This document shows, one piece after another, positions 10,230-21,530 of a stretch of 64,000 bases of DNA; the first letter of the stretch is position 1, and every line of letters starts with the position of its first letter. The notes under the pieces are model-generated. The model saw only the letters and a program-made list of their open reading frames with translations. It was not told the origin of the DNA and made no database searches. The translations under genes were made by a program, and so were the position numbers. Source of the stretch: Callorhinus ursinus (taxonomy: Eukaryota; Chordata; Mammalia; Carnivora; Otariidae); contig NW_020312775.1 in assembly GCF_003265705.1 (NCBI RefSeq), forward strand, positions 4,544,822 through 4,608,821, given 5' to 3'.

Positions 10230-12970
10230 ATTTTTAATACTTTAATTAAAATACTTGTTTTCTATTCATTTATACTTTCTAATATGTCCTCTAATTGAAA
10301 TAAGAAAATAGTATTTCTTAAATTTTCTCTAATACAGATATTTCACAAAGCTCAACTGGCCTCTCCTCTCATCCTCTAATTATTTAGAATTAGTAAAAAA
10401 ATTCTGTACTGGCCCCACTCTCATAGAAACCACAGAGTAATTAGAAAGTAGAAGGCATACCAAATGTAGATGACACTATATTGGCTTGTAAGGATAATTG
10501 TAAGTTTACTGAAAAATACCAATTTTTGTCAGCTCACTTATACTCCATTATAAGGCCATTGTGGCACTTCCTGCCAAAGGCACATAGGTGAGAGCTAGTA
10601 TGTATTTGATTTTAATAAATACTGTCTGTGGGAAACCTGGAAAGGAATGAACAGATGTTGGAACCATATGATAATAGTGTGGCAGAGTAAAAAAAAAAAA
10701 AACCTGTGCATTTATATGGCACACCTGGTGTTTATGATACTTTTGCAAATTTTATAACTACAGCATCTGGCCCTTTGCTGCTGTTCTTTAATTTTCAAAT
10801 GCCAAGGAACTTATGTCTCTTACAGTATAGACATGTCCATCAGAAGAAAAAAAGCGGTAAACACGTTATGAATCATGCAGAGACAAACTACTGCCTCCCC
10901 ACGAGGAACTTGTACTAAAATTGTTAGTGAAATTTTAAAAGATGAGAAAACATTTAGATCAGTCTTTCCCAGCTCTCTTAAGAGGCAAAAAGGATTCACT
11001 CAAAGATTATTAGATCATCCATCTGCACTACAAATTTTCCCAATAATTTAAAAATTTGTAAAAAGAGTAATTTATGGGGAATATCTAAAATACATATAGC
11101 ACTCTAGGGTCTAAGTTAAGCCACTTATATTTTTTTGACTCAAGTGACCTTGAGTCACTTGACTCACCCATGTCACATAAGTGAGGTGGACAGAGAATAT
11201 AATTTGATATAATTCAAGTTTGACTGAATTTTGTGATTTTTGTCTGAGCTTTAGGTGGTCCATTTGTTAAAGGATAGCAAATATAAAATACTTCATCTAA
11301 ATTTTCAGTTGTTCTAATGAATAAACCAGATTAATGGTATACCTCACCCAAATTTGATTTAAAAAAAATCACTTGATATACACATGGCTTTATACTAAAT
11401 TTAATTTAGTAACTCTAACTTTTCTGTGGTTTTTTTGGACTAGAACTTGGTAGAAACTTCAGAGTAGCCAATAAGATCTGATTTCTATAGCAAGTCATGC
11501 TCCCTGAAGGTGATCCTAATTTTGATAAGACACTTTTTTTTCCAGAAAACACAACCTACTTGGGTTTTTGTGATAAACCTATGAGGGCTTATCAGATGTC
11601 AAACTTATATTAAGATTTTCATGAATTGGATATATTTCAGTAAGGAGGAAATCCCTCAGATCATAACCTGAAACCCCTAAATCAGGAATAGAAAACAAAC
11701 AAACAAATAAAAATGGAATAGAAAACAGTGGGCTAATGGATCATTAATTCTTTCTCATTGAGTACCAGAAATTTTCAGCACAGGGTTCTAGGAGCCTGCT
11801 CCCCAGGCATTTGGAATTGGTTTATGAGATAAACAAGGAATAAGGGACAAGGAGCATAAAGCAGGGAAGAAGAGAGAACCAATTCAGGGATGCATTATCA
11901 GGTGAGCCACCACTATGAGCACCCAGTCCTGTAAAACCATCTAATTTGCTTCATGAAATGCAACCCAAGACCATTCATCTAAAAAAAAAAAAAAAAAAGG
12001 AAAGAAAAAGCATTTAATCATCAGCCCTGTTTCCCATTGGCTAAAGGTTGCCTTACAGGGTATTAATGTTCCCCACTCTGCTTCCAGGTTGCTCCTGCTT
12101 GAGTACCAAATGCTTTCACAGAATATCCCTTAGCAAAGAATCAGAGAAGCCCTGGGGCCACAAGTGAGAGGCATTTGTTTCTGGGCAAAGACAAGGAAGG
12201 CATTGTCAGGTGGCCCCTTGCATCGAACTGGTCTAACCTACCGGGTCACCCAGGTGTGACTAGGTAGGAGAGGAAACCAGAGGATTTGAGATGGTGCACA
12301 AGAAATATTCAATATACCTTGTGTAGGGTCCACTAATGAGAAATTATTAAACTGCTTCATACAGTGGTAATAAGCAGAATAGTTTTTCATAGCTGTATTT
12401 TTAAATTTCCCCACATAATTTAAATCTGAACTGTAAGTTTGTTCCCCTTTCAATTAGTATTAATGAAATAATGCCACTGAGATTTGTTACTATGATAAGC
12501 ACCATGGAACTGATGAAAAAATGGATTTTTTATTAGTTTTTTATCCCTATTAGCAAGGAAATTCCACAATCATGCCATTACACATAATTTTGAAGAAGTA
12601 GCTTTTCATAATTATGAAATATAGAGTTATAGAATCTAATTTAAATAGTTCCACTTATTCTCTGAGGTTTTTAATTACATCTATGATTCTTTTCAAGACC
12701 AAAGATGACAGGTTTACCCTTTGTGAAAGAAGACAATTTAGTTATCAACAAAATCTTATTGTATTATAATTATTAACATGTCTATTTCCCTTTCTGGCAA
12801 TGATTTAAAATATTTAGAAGTAATGAAATTGTTATAACTTAACTTTGTGGATATGTTTTACAATATTCCTACTTGGCTTGTTTGCCAAAACTACCCAAGC
12901 ATATATCCATGTGTATTGAGAATAGGGTAGAAGGCTGAGGAGGGATAGAGGAAGTTTAGTTTTAAGGTCA
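10230..12970. other. Intergenic, no gene seen
   Basis: AT-rich single-copy-looking DNA with no recognised repeat body, exon-like ORF or RNA gene. It contains A-runs at 10690-10702 and 11980-11998 and the palindrome at 11136-11166, listed separately. Open frames here are at most about 70 codons and lack recognisable domains. Confidence 0.6.
11136..11166. promoter_or_regulatory. Imperfect palindrome with three AP-1-type motifs
   Basis: TGACTCA (11136-11142), TGAGTCA (11151-11157) and TGACTCA (11160-11166) all match the AP-1 consensus TGASTCA. They lie in an inverted repeat with 13-bp arms (TGACTCAAGTGAC and GTCACTTGACTCA, one mismatch) around a 5-bp spacer. Whether it binds anything in vivo is unknown. 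Confidence 0.4.
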
Positions 12971-12974
12971 GTAT

Positions 12975-13195
12975 TATTAATATCTGCCATTTATTAAACC
13001 CATGAAATGTGCCAGTCACTGTGCTAAGTAAATACTATTCATATATGATATCATTTAATACTTACCGAACAGGTGTTTTTAATCCCCATTTCACAGTTAA
13101 GGGAGGAGAGGTTGAGTAATATGTCAGTGGTCACACAGTAGTAACAATATAGCTAGGATTCAGATAAGTGTCTTTTACATTGCATTAAGGTTATT
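12975..13195 (-). mobile_element. MIR SINE, minus strand
   Basis: The order of landmarks is that of a reversed MIR: 'CAGTCACTGTGCTAAGTAAA' near 13013, 'TAATCCCCATTTCACAG' near 13080 and 'GGTCACACAGTAGTAAC' near 13129. MIRs are ancient mammalian tRNA-derived SINEs. Confidence 0.9.
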
Positions 13196-13199
13196 ACTC

Positions 13200-13790
13200 A
13201 GCATAGTTTGCTACCTTTGATTTAGATGTCTGGAATGACCAGGGAAGAACCTATAATTCTTTGTACACTGAATACCTTAGAAATTTGGTCCTTTGGTAAG
13301 TGTCTGTAGCCAAGCATTTGGAACAATTTGTCAATGCTCATTCCTTCTTCAGCATAGAGCCATGGGCACCCTGTTCAGTTTGGCTTCCAGGTACTGTCTG
13401 GAAACTCAGCTATAGTCAGATCACATTGCTTGGCTTTGTTTTGGTATATTCTTATAGCATTCTAACATTACATTATTCCTAGGGAAAGTCATGAATAAAA
13501 AACAATCACATCTCTCAATTATTTCTCAATAAAACTAGAAAAAAAACCCAATCACATCTCTATTCATCAATTTTTCATCATGCTTAGAAACGTTCACTTC
13601 AAGAGTTTAAATGAATTTTTAAATATTTTATCCTCAATTGCAGTAACAATTTGAAAAATTTCATGCTGTTTGGGCCTCTTTCACAAAAACAGCCTGCATG
13701 GCCTCTCTATTCAATTTGAGCCCACATCATTCCTACCTATATTCTGAAATGCTGAATTCAACAATATTCTTTACATTCATTAAATTCGCC
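13200..13790. other. Intergenic, no gene seen
   Basis: AT-rich, with no recognisable element or coding signature. A 60-codon open frame at 13300-13482 has no domain I know. Confidence 0.55.
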
Positions 13791-13798
13791 CATTTTTA

Positions 13799-13956
13799 AA
13801 AAAGATTTTTATTTATTTGAGAGAGAGGCAGAGGGAGAGGAAGAAGCAGACTCCCTGCTGAGCAGGGAGCCCAATGTGGGGCTTGATCCCAGGACCCTGA
13901 GATCATGACCTGAGCCAAAGGCAGATGCTTAACTGACTGAGCCACTCAGGTGCCCC
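13799..13956 (-). mobile_element. Can-SINE, minus strand
   Basis: A short-tailed copy with the tRNA-like head at the right end ('GAGCCACTCAGGTGCCCC'). CCATTTTT on both sides is a probable short target-site duplication. Confidence 0.95.
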
Positions 13957-13959
13957 TAA

Positions 13960-14500
13960 ACTTGGCCATTTTTTAATTTAACATGTCAAGTAGGAATGAG
14001 TACTTAATGAAATTTTTATTATTTCTTATCCAGCAAGAATGACCCAGCCAAGGCTAAGTGGGTTAGAGGCAATGTTCTGAGTTCTTTATTTCTAGAATAT
14101 GTGGGGCTCAACTCAGAGGCAAGTACATTATCTCTGCTCTAGTCTCAGCAAATGTTTCTATATAATGGGTAATGCTTGACCAAATTAGCCTGTATGTCAT
14201 GAACCAAGACTACTGAAAAACCATGGGCTTAATTAATTGACAGGTAGAATGTGTCTTTCTACACATCCTAGTTCCTTTTGGAGCAGTGTGTATTCAAATG
14301 GGTTATCACACTGAGACAGAGGTCAAATTGTTCATCTTGTTTTGCTTCAGGTTTCCATTTGACATATGATACCATTTAGTGGTTATAGGAATGATTAAAA
14401 CTCTATAAAAAGTATCTATAGCAATAATTATCTAGCTATACATCAGAAAGACAGACACAGAAAGTTTGCTTACTTAACTATTAAACTTTGCTCTCAGGTC
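13960..14500. other. Intergenic, no gene seen
   Basis: Single-copy-looking AT-rich DNA without a recognised element. Confidence 0.55.
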
Positions 14501-14502
14501 AG

Positions 14503-14575
14503 GGGTTTTTTGTTTTGTTTTGATTTTGTTGTGTTTTTTTGTTTTTTGTCTGTTTGTTTGTTTTGCTTTGGCAGG
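14503..14575. repeat. T/G-rich simple repeat
   Basis: Irregular TTTTG and TTTG units, with a further pure T-run at about 14701-14717. Low-complexity sequence. Confidence 0.85.
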
Positions 14576-14739
14576 TTGTTAGTGTCACTTTCTTCATAGA
14601 GCAATGGACATATGGGGAGAGTTGAACTGCTTACAGAGCAATTCCTGAATAGTAGGATCAAGAGTCTTTGTGATAGCTCCCAGAGAGAATAAATGTTTGG
14701 GTTTTTTTTTTTTTTTTAGATACTCTTATCAATGTCTCA

Positions 14740-15250
14740 AATCTTTATTTCTTTATTTTGACCCTGAACCATGAGAGTCTATGATCACTGAAAGGGATCT
14801 ATTCAAAGCCCCATCACCAGCCAAGCTTACAGACAAAACTGAAAGGTGCCTGCACTTGGCCCTGTTTTTCTAGGTCATGGTGCCCCACATTCTCAGAAAA
14901 TAGACCTCAACTACAGAACACATTCTTCTCTAGCCAGACCACAACCCACATCTCACACGAGCCCCAGACAGAGCCCCTTGAGAAACCTGCCACATCTTCC
15001 TCTACCTGGCCGGGAGTTGACCCCTCCCCATACCCTCTATGGGTGCAGGTACAAGCCTCTCACATCTGTAAAAAAGAAAAAAACCTTAAAAGGCCCAGCC
15101 CGACAGAAGCTGGGGGCCGATATTTCTCTTGATATCTTGGCCCCTCACCTCCCTTGGAAAGTGAATAAACTCTGTCCTGCTTGTTGTTCTACTCTTTGTG
15201 CAATTCTTTGCTGCTCATGTCACCTGCCACCCCAACAATCACCCTATAAT
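14740..15250 (+). mobile_element. Probable endogenous-retrovirus LTR (class I-like)
   Basis: A GC-richer block with the order of an LTR: C-rich U3-like part, a TATA-like 'CCTTAAAAGG' at 15084-15093, and AATAAA at 15164-15169 followed by a GT-rich stretch ('TGTTGTTCTACTCTTTGTGC'). It appears to end near 15232 in 'CCACCCCAACA'. The 5' edge is uncertain. No retroviral coding sequence is next to it, so it is likely a solo LTR. The 135-codon open frame at 14846-15253 lies inside it and looks incidental. Confidence 0.5.
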
Positions 15251-15259
15251 TAAAGGCAA

Positions 15260-15610
15260 TCTAACTATTGTAGCAAAGAATTCCAGTATCTCAATGACTA
15301 AACAGAACAAAGTTTTAGTTATCATTCATCACATAGCCCAATTAAGTAATGAATGGAAAGTCTTTTACAAAGCCCTTCAAACCCCAGAATCCTCCCATAG
15401 TGTGATCTGTCATCCCCTAGTGCCTCAAGAGTCCTCTACTGGATTCTCTGCTTCTGTCTGGGTGACAAAGGAAGAGAAAGAATATGGCAAATGTGCACCT
15501 GTTCTCAATCCATAATATACATCCTCTCCACTCACATTCCTCAATAAGAACAAGCAAGAGGGGCAGGAAATGTAGTCTGCTGATACACCTAAAAAAGGGT
15601 GGGGAATGGG
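15260..15610 (-). mobile_element. Old LTR-like repeat, MaLR-like, minus strand
   Basis: 'TGTAGCAAAGAATTCCAG' near 15270 and 'CTCAATGACTAAACAGAACA' resemble the reversed 3' end of MLT1-type LTRs. The body is strongly diverged, so the subfamily is not assigned. Confidence 0.45.
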
Positions 15611-15669
15611 TTACCCCTGGCATAACCACCACAAGAAACACATTCCAAAATGATGCAGTATTGCAGCAT

Positions 15670-15700
15670 GGTTTTTTGTTTTGTTTTGTTTTGTTTATAA
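15670..15700. repeat. (TTTTG)n microsatellite
   Basis: About five TTTTG units following a T-run. Confidence 0.9.
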
Positions 15701-15773
15701 CACTAATCACAAGATGCTATTACTTTGTTGGTTAACTTGAGGTTTACTTGTTCTGTTTTGTCTCTCTCCCTAA

Positions 15774-15890
15774 CAAGAAGGTCCTGAGGACAGTGACCAT
15801 GTCTATGTTTCCCATTATCGTATTCCCAGCACCTGGCATAGTATCTGATACTTTATAGACACTTAAAGGGTTGTTAAATGAATGAATGCC
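15774..15890 (+). mobile_element. L2 LINE 3' end
   Basis: 'GACAGTGACCATGTCTATG', 'CCCAGCACCTGGCATAGT' and 'TGTTAAATGAATGAATG' reproduce the conserved L2 3' terminus. L2 is an ancient CR1-like LINE. Confidence 0.85.
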
Positions 15891-15924
15891 AGTGTTTAGT
15901 AACAAACATGAGGGAACAACTGTA

Positions 15925-16045
15925 ATAGTTCTTTTTTTGAACTGTAATAGTTCAACATGGGGCTTGAACTCACAACCTTGAGATCAAAACCTGAGCCAAA
16001 ATCAAGAGTTGGACACTTCACTGACTGAGTCACCCAAGCACCCCA
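15925..16045 (-). mobile_element. Can-SINE fragment, central part missing
   Basis: Only the tRNA-like head (15956-16045) and a T-run (15932-15938) remain; the CT-rich middle is absent. The gap is filled by a second copy of flanking AACTGTAATAGTTC (15918 and 15940). The right flank CAATAGTCCTTT resembles the left flank, so this is probably a true but rearranged insertion. Confidence 0.8.
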
Positions 16046-16049
16046 ATAG

Positions 16050-16960
16050 TCCTTTAATTCTAAGATGTACTATCTAGTGATTTTCAGTGGGATGTGGAAT
16101 CATCACCATAATAAGTACACATGTTGATGATAAGACACAACCAGATTTTAGAAATATTAATCTGAAAAATGTATAAAGTTAATAATTCTGCCTAATGGGC
16201 CCTGGAAAATTTCACTGAGGACATGTCATTTAAGCTAATGGAAAGATGGTATTGTCAGGTTAAAAAAAAGTTGGGAAAAGACATTTTAGACATGGAAAAT
16301 AACTTCATTCTGGCAGCAGTATGAAAGGTATAACTAAGGGAGTCTAGACTGGAGTCAAGGAAACCAGGCATGAGGCTATTAGAAATGTGGAAGGTGAATG
16401 GAAGGGTGTTTGTTCTATATGTCAGCTCAATATAATACAGCACAAAAACAATGTTAACTTCTTTTTTTACAAAGGATAATTAAGGTAAATTTAAAGAATA
16501 GAAAAAATTTTGTATGGGATTATTTATTATACACAGTTTCTCATAACCATATCAAATTAGCTTGAACCACCCAATGCAACATAGAAATCACGTTGTTTGC
16601 AGAATTCTTCTTTATAATAATATTCTTTGTAATATCCTATATTGAAACGTAGTTTTTCCTTCTATTTTACCAATTAAGAACATTCCATCTCCATCATCTA
16701 TTAAATTATTTTGTGTGGGGAGGGGTATTTTGCCTTCTTTATGCCAATTCCCAGATCTGTCCTTTCTCTTATGTAAACAGAAATTTATTCATTACTTTTT
16801 AATGTACTGTTTACCAATGTGAGGCACTCCTAATACTCCCCTTGATCTTAGTAGCATTGTGATTGTAGAGCTGAGAAATAGGAAACTTCTGATGACTTTG
16901 CTTCTACTGCATATACTGAAAAGATAATCTGTGCTTTCTAGATATATCTCAGTTTAGTAA
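16050..16960. other. Intergenic, mostly unassigned
   Basis: AT-rich DNA without a gene. 16200-16400 is reminiscent of an old interspersed repeat (a purine-rich run with 'AAGACATTTTAGACATGG'), but I cannot name it. Confidence 0.5.
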
Positions 16961-16964
16961 AAAT

Positions 16965-17150
16965 AACACAGGCTTTATAGTCAGACTGCTTTGGCTGAGT
17001 TCCAGCTCTGCTACTTATTAGCTGTCTGACCTTGGGCAGGTCACTTAACCATTACCTTTTTGGGTGGATGTCAAAAGTAAGATGAACTAATGCAGGTAAA
17101 GGACCTAGGACATTGCCCCAGGGCTCAGCTAATAAGAATTACATCCATCT
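16965..17150 (+). mobile_element. MIR SINE, plus strand
   Basis: 'GTCAGACTGCTTTGGCTGAG', 'CCAGCTCTGCTACTTATTAG' and 'TGACCTTGGGCAGGTCACTT' follow the MIR consensus from head to core. The 3' part fades after 17120. Confidence 0.9.
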
Positions 17151-17369
17151 TCCAGGGTACTAGCTAGCCATCCAACTCCCCACATGCCCAGTTTCACCCT
17201 TTATCTTTTCACATCAGCACTATATTGTGGCGTGCATTCAAATATTAGTCCAGTTATTTTTTCCTTTTGTTTTATTTATTTATAGAAAACATTTTTGTAT
17301 AGCATTCCTTGTCTCTCTTGTTACATTTGTAAAATTGTTCTCTTCCCTAAGTGGTATTGATGTAGGAAA

Positions 17370-18235
17370 GAACATTAGGATTTGAAGCTGAAGGCCAAGA
17401 ATGAATTCTTGAGATGTCTTTGGTGCAAAAAGGTGGTTTAATTAAAACATGGGGGCAAGACCTGTGGACAGAAAGAGCTGCACCAGGGTCATGAGGAGTG
17501 GTCATTATATACTTTCAAGATGGGAGAGGGTTAGGGATAGTGTAAGTCTCTAAGGAATTCTGGAAGCAAGGTTTTCAGGACCTTGAGGGGGCTAGCTATT
17601 GTTGGGAAAAGGTCACTTATTACTGCCTAATAAAAGCTTAGTCATGAAACCCTTCAGATGTATATCAGTGGGCCATATGCTTGGGGGATGATTGCCAACA
17701 CGTATCTTGGGGGTTTAGAGATAAAGGAAGTTTTCAGGGGTGCCTGGGTGACTCAGTTGTTACACATCTGCCTGGCTCAGGTCATGATCCCAGGGTCCTG
17801 GGATCAGGCTGAGCCCTGCATCGGGCTCCCTGCTCTGCGGGAAACCTGCTTCTCCCTCTTCCACTCCCCCTGCTTGTGTTCCCTCTCTCGCTGTGTCTCT
17901 CTGTGTCAAATAAATAAATAAAATCCTTTTAAAAAAGGAAGTTTCCAAAGGAATTTTTATATGTTACAGTGGACTTACAGGATCCTGGGCGAGGGTGGGG
18001 TGGGGTGGGGGGAGTCAGTCTAGGATTGCCTTTTGCCCTTAGCAAAATATTAACAAGACCATTGAGTCCCTAGAGAAATGTCACTCTGCCTGTTTCAAGG
18101 ACTTGTCAGTGGGCTCTAGGTAGTAAGGAAATTTAATAATTTTTCTTCTGTCTTTGTTTCCCCCATCAGTATGGTAGGCAATTCTGCCCATTTTTCCCCA
18201 TCAGCCTTTACATTTTCTCCCAAAAGATTTTGTTT
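17370..18235 (-). mobile_element. ERV-type LTR copy 1, minus strand
   Basis: This and 18600-19055 are diverged copies of one repeat, sharing 'GTGCAAAAAGGTGGTTT' (17422; 18672), 'AGAAAGAGCTGC' and 'ATTATATACTTT'. In copy 2 the reverse strand carries AATAAA just before the shared block, which suggests an LTR read on the minus strand; in copy 1 the corresponding stretch is diverged. A SINE interrupts copy 1 at 17737. Family not named. Confidence 0.55.
17737..17933 (+). mobile_element. Can-SINE, plus strand
   Basis: Complete head-to-tail copy inside LTR copy 1. Flanks AGGAAGTTTTCA (17725) and AGGAAGTTTCCA (17936) form a near-perfect target-site duplication. Confidence 0.96.
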
Positions 18236-18253
18236 TTTAAGGTTTATTTTCTT

Positions 18254-18456
18254 TTTTTAAAATGATTTTATTTATTTATTTGACAGAGAGAGACAGCAAG
18301 AGAGGGAACACAAGCAGGGGGAGTGGGAAAAGGAGAAGCAGGCTTCCCGCTGAGCAGGGAGTACAATTTGGGGCCTGAGATCATGACCCCAGGACCCTGA
18401 GATCATGGCCTGAGCTGAAGGCAGTCACTTAACCAACTGAGCCACCCAGGTGCCCC
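18254..18456 (-). mobile_element. Can-SINE, minus strand, 15-bp target-site duplication
   Basis: AAGGTTTATTTTCTT occurs at 18239-18253 and 18457-18471 without mismatch. The copy contains a small internal repeat of GAGATCATG(A/G)CC around 18380-18410. Confidence 0.97.
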
Positions 18457-18599
18457 AAGGTTTATTTTCTTAACAATAGGATTAGTTATAAAAATCAGAT
18501 CAGTAGCAATTATTTCTTAGCTGTTCCCTTTAACATATGCTTTGCTTGTACGTTTCTACCAGTTAAGTAGCTCCATGATGGTGCAACTGTAATGATGTA

Positions 18600-19055
18600 G
18601 TTTTTGAATGTAAGTGAGATTTGGTGGGGTCCAAGCATATTATCAAGAAAGAATTCTTGAGACATCGTCAGTGCAAAAAGGTGGTTTTATTAAAATATGG
18701 GGACAGGACCCCTGGGCAGAAAGAGCTGCTGCTGTTGCCTGCTGCCCAGGGATTGTGAGGAGCAACTGATTATATACTTTGGGGTTGGGGGAAGTAAAGA
18801 TAAGGGAAGTTCCAAAAAGATTTTCATATGCTAAAGTAGACTCAACTGGATACAGGAGGCCTTGCTATTGTCTAACTATGGTTGTTTTTCCCTCTAGCAA
18901 GGCCATTAACATTAAGACAGTTGGGGGTTCCTGGAGGAACATTATACTCTACCTGCCTAAAATAGTTGTTAATGAGCTGTAGGTTATAGGCACATTTAAT
19001 TTTATCTACATTTCCTTCTGCCTTTGTTTCCCACACCATAATGATCTCCCTTTTT
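18600..19055 (-). mobile_element. ERV-type LTR copy 2, minus strand
   Basis: Direct repeat of copy 1, better preserved at its left end ('AAAGAATTCTTGAGACATCG'). The reverse complement of 'GGTTTTATTAAAATATG' contains AATAAA. It ends near 'CTTTGTTTCCCACACC'. No retroviral genes lie between the two copies, only about 360 bp of DNA including a SINE. Confidence 0.55.
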
Positions 19056-20080
19056 TCTTTTTAAATATTTGTCTTTGTCTTCTAAAAGTTGAGGACACCA
19101 CTTCCTTCCCATTCAGGAGACAATTTCAGTGAAATCTTGATTTTCTAGTTACCAGTTTAGTGCATATGATTTTATTATCTTTTTTAGTAGGTGTTAATAC
19201 TTTAGATTCAATCTTCCTGCCTTGAACTTTTACTGAGGTTCCAGTATTTTAAACTCTTTCTTCTATTCCCACACATCTAGTTATTCTTGGTCCCTAATAA
19301 TTCCGTTTAGGGTCTGGCTCTGTTGGTTTTTACACAACCTCTGAGTATCACTACAAACATCCTTGCTTATTCTTCCTACTTGACTGCTTTGGCCTTGTAA
19401 ATTTGATTACATTAAAACAGTGGCTTCCTGCACTGTACTTAGAACTTGTGTGTGTGTGTGTGCATGTGTGTGCGTGTGTGTGTGTGTGTGTGGTGGTAGG
19501 AAATCCCTTAAAAAGTTTTTATTTAAAAACTTTTGTTCCTTTATTTTACGAGATAGATAGGAATCACCTTTTTTGTTCAGTTTTTCCTTTATACATTAAA
19601 AGCAACTTAAGAAATCAGTCAGTATTGAAATCACTTGGAAAGTAGAATTTTTCTGTGTCTCTTATAGAGTGGAAATGGACATTACAAATAGGAACCCCTG
19701 TTTCCAGCCTTTAGCAAAGGAATACTTCCCAAACCACTGAATACACAGTAAATATCTCACGGAATACACTGACATAATACAATCTTCCCTACTCCAACAG
19801 CATTTCTATAATATTGCCTTGGGCAATGCTATGGTTTTAACGTTTTTAACTATTAAACAAATGTGATGAATGAATCTATAGTATTCATACCCTGAGCTCA
19901 CCAATTGGTTTGAGTCACATCCTGGAACAAAAGGAACTAGAGATAAAATGAAAAGCTCCAATTCAATTGGGTTCAACAGATATTTGTTGGGTGCTTTCTG
20001 TGTGCTTCTAGTCTGATACACAAACCCCTTCTGACTTCTAGAAGATATTTTAATATTGATATTTTGCATTCCTGGACCCC
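19056..20080. other. Intergenic, no gene seen
   Basis: Unassigned DNA containing the TG microsatellite at 19446. A 107-codon minus-strand open frame at 19806-20129 has no recognisable domain, and I do not call it a gene. Confidence 0.5.
19446..19493. repeat. (TG)n microsatellite, imperfect
   Basis: About 23 TG units interrupted by GCA and GCG steps. Likely length-polymorphic. Confidence 0.95.
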
Positions 20081-20251
20081 AATTCCACCAAGTGTGGGTA
20101 AGGGTTTCCTTCATACATCCAGTAAGCAATTCTCAGACATCTGCTGAGTTTCCTACATTTCAACTGAATTCTGACACTATCTATTCAGACATAGCATCAG
20201 ATTCTACAGGTTAAGGGATCAGTATTACAAAACTGCCTCCTCACCTCCCCA

Positions 20252-20980
20252 ACATTCTTACACTGTTGGTGGGAATGCAAACTGCTGCAGCCACTTTGGA
20301 AAACAGTATAGAGGTTCAGAGGTTCCTCAGGAAGTTAAAGATAGAGCTACCCTATTACCCAGCAATTGCACTATTTGGTATTTACACCAAAGATATAAAC
20401 GTAGTGATCTGAAGAGACACCTGAACCCCAATGTTTATAGCAGCAATGTCCACAATAGCCAAACTATGGAAAGAGCTCAGATGTCTATCAACAGATGAAT
20501 GGATAAAGAGGAGGTGGTATGTATATACAATGGAATATTACTCAGCCATCAAAAAATGAAATCTTGCCATTTGCAATGATGAGGATGGATCTAGAGGGTA
20601 TTATGCTAAGCAAAATAAGTCAGAGAAAGACAATTATCATATGATCCCACTGATATGTGGAATTTAAGAAACAAAACAGAGGATCATTGGGGAAGAGAGG
20701 AAAAAATAAAACACAATGAAACCAGAGAGGGAGACAAACCATAAGAGACTCATAATTATAGGAAACAAACTGAGGGTTGCTGGGGGGAAGCGGGGCAGAG
20801 GAATGGGGTAACTGGGTGATGGACATTAAGGAGGACATGTGATGTAATGAGCACTGGGTATTATATAAGACGGATGAATCACTGACCTCTACCTCTGAAA
20901 CCAATAATACATCATATGTTAATTGATTGAATTTTAATTAAAAAAATTTTTAAAAATAAAATAAAGTTCAAGTAAAAAAA
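20252..20980 (+). mobile_element. LINE-1 3' end, 5'-truncated, plus strand
   Basis: It starts in the last part of ORF2 ('ACTGTTGGTGGGAATGCAAA') and continues through the 3' UTR to an A-rich tail near 20975, where poly(A) and 'AAAATAAAATAAAG' mark the end. It is inserted in the LTR described above. Confidence 0.95.
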
Positions 20981-21332
20981 GGGGGTAAAAAAAGCCAATC
21001 ACAGACCCAGGTTGCTTCTGACCAACTGGCTACATAAATCAGAGGTTACTATAATGCCTTCCTCAAGTTTGATTAATTTGCTACAGTGGCTCACAAAAGT
21101 TAGAGAAACACTTTACTTACTAGATTACTGGTTCACTATAAACAGGATATAATTCTCAAACAGCTAGATGGAAGACATACATAGAGCAAGGTATGTGGGA
21201 AGGGGCACAAATCTTCCTTGCCCTCTCTGCCACTCTCCCTATATCTCCATACAATCATCACCTTGGATGCTCTCCAAACTCTGTCCTTTTGGGTTTTTAT
21301 GGAGGGAGGCTTCGTTACATAGTTGTGATTGA

Positions 21333-21530
21333 GGGGCGCCTGGGTGGCTCAGTCATTAAGCGTCTGCCTTCGGCTCAGGTAGTGATTCCGGGATCCTGGG
21401 ATCCAGCCCCGCATTGGGCTCCCTGCTCGGTGGGAAGCCTGCTTCTCCCTCTCCCACTCCCCCTGCTTGTGTTCCTGCTCTCACTGTGTCTCTCTCTGTC
21501 AAATAAATAAATAAAATCTTAAAAAAAAAA
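21333..21530 (+). mobile_element. Can-SINE, plus strand, 16-bp target-site duplication
   Basis: A full copy starting GGGGCGCCTGGGTGGCTCAG. ACATAGTTGTGATTGA flanks it at 21317-21332 and 21531-21546 without mismatch. Intact ends and perfect duplication suggest a fairly young insertion. Confidence 0.98.

Noticed and set aside
14846..15253. 135-codon open frame, plus strand
   Set aside because: It coincides with an LTR-like block containing a TATA-like box and AATAAA; the coding potential looks incidental.
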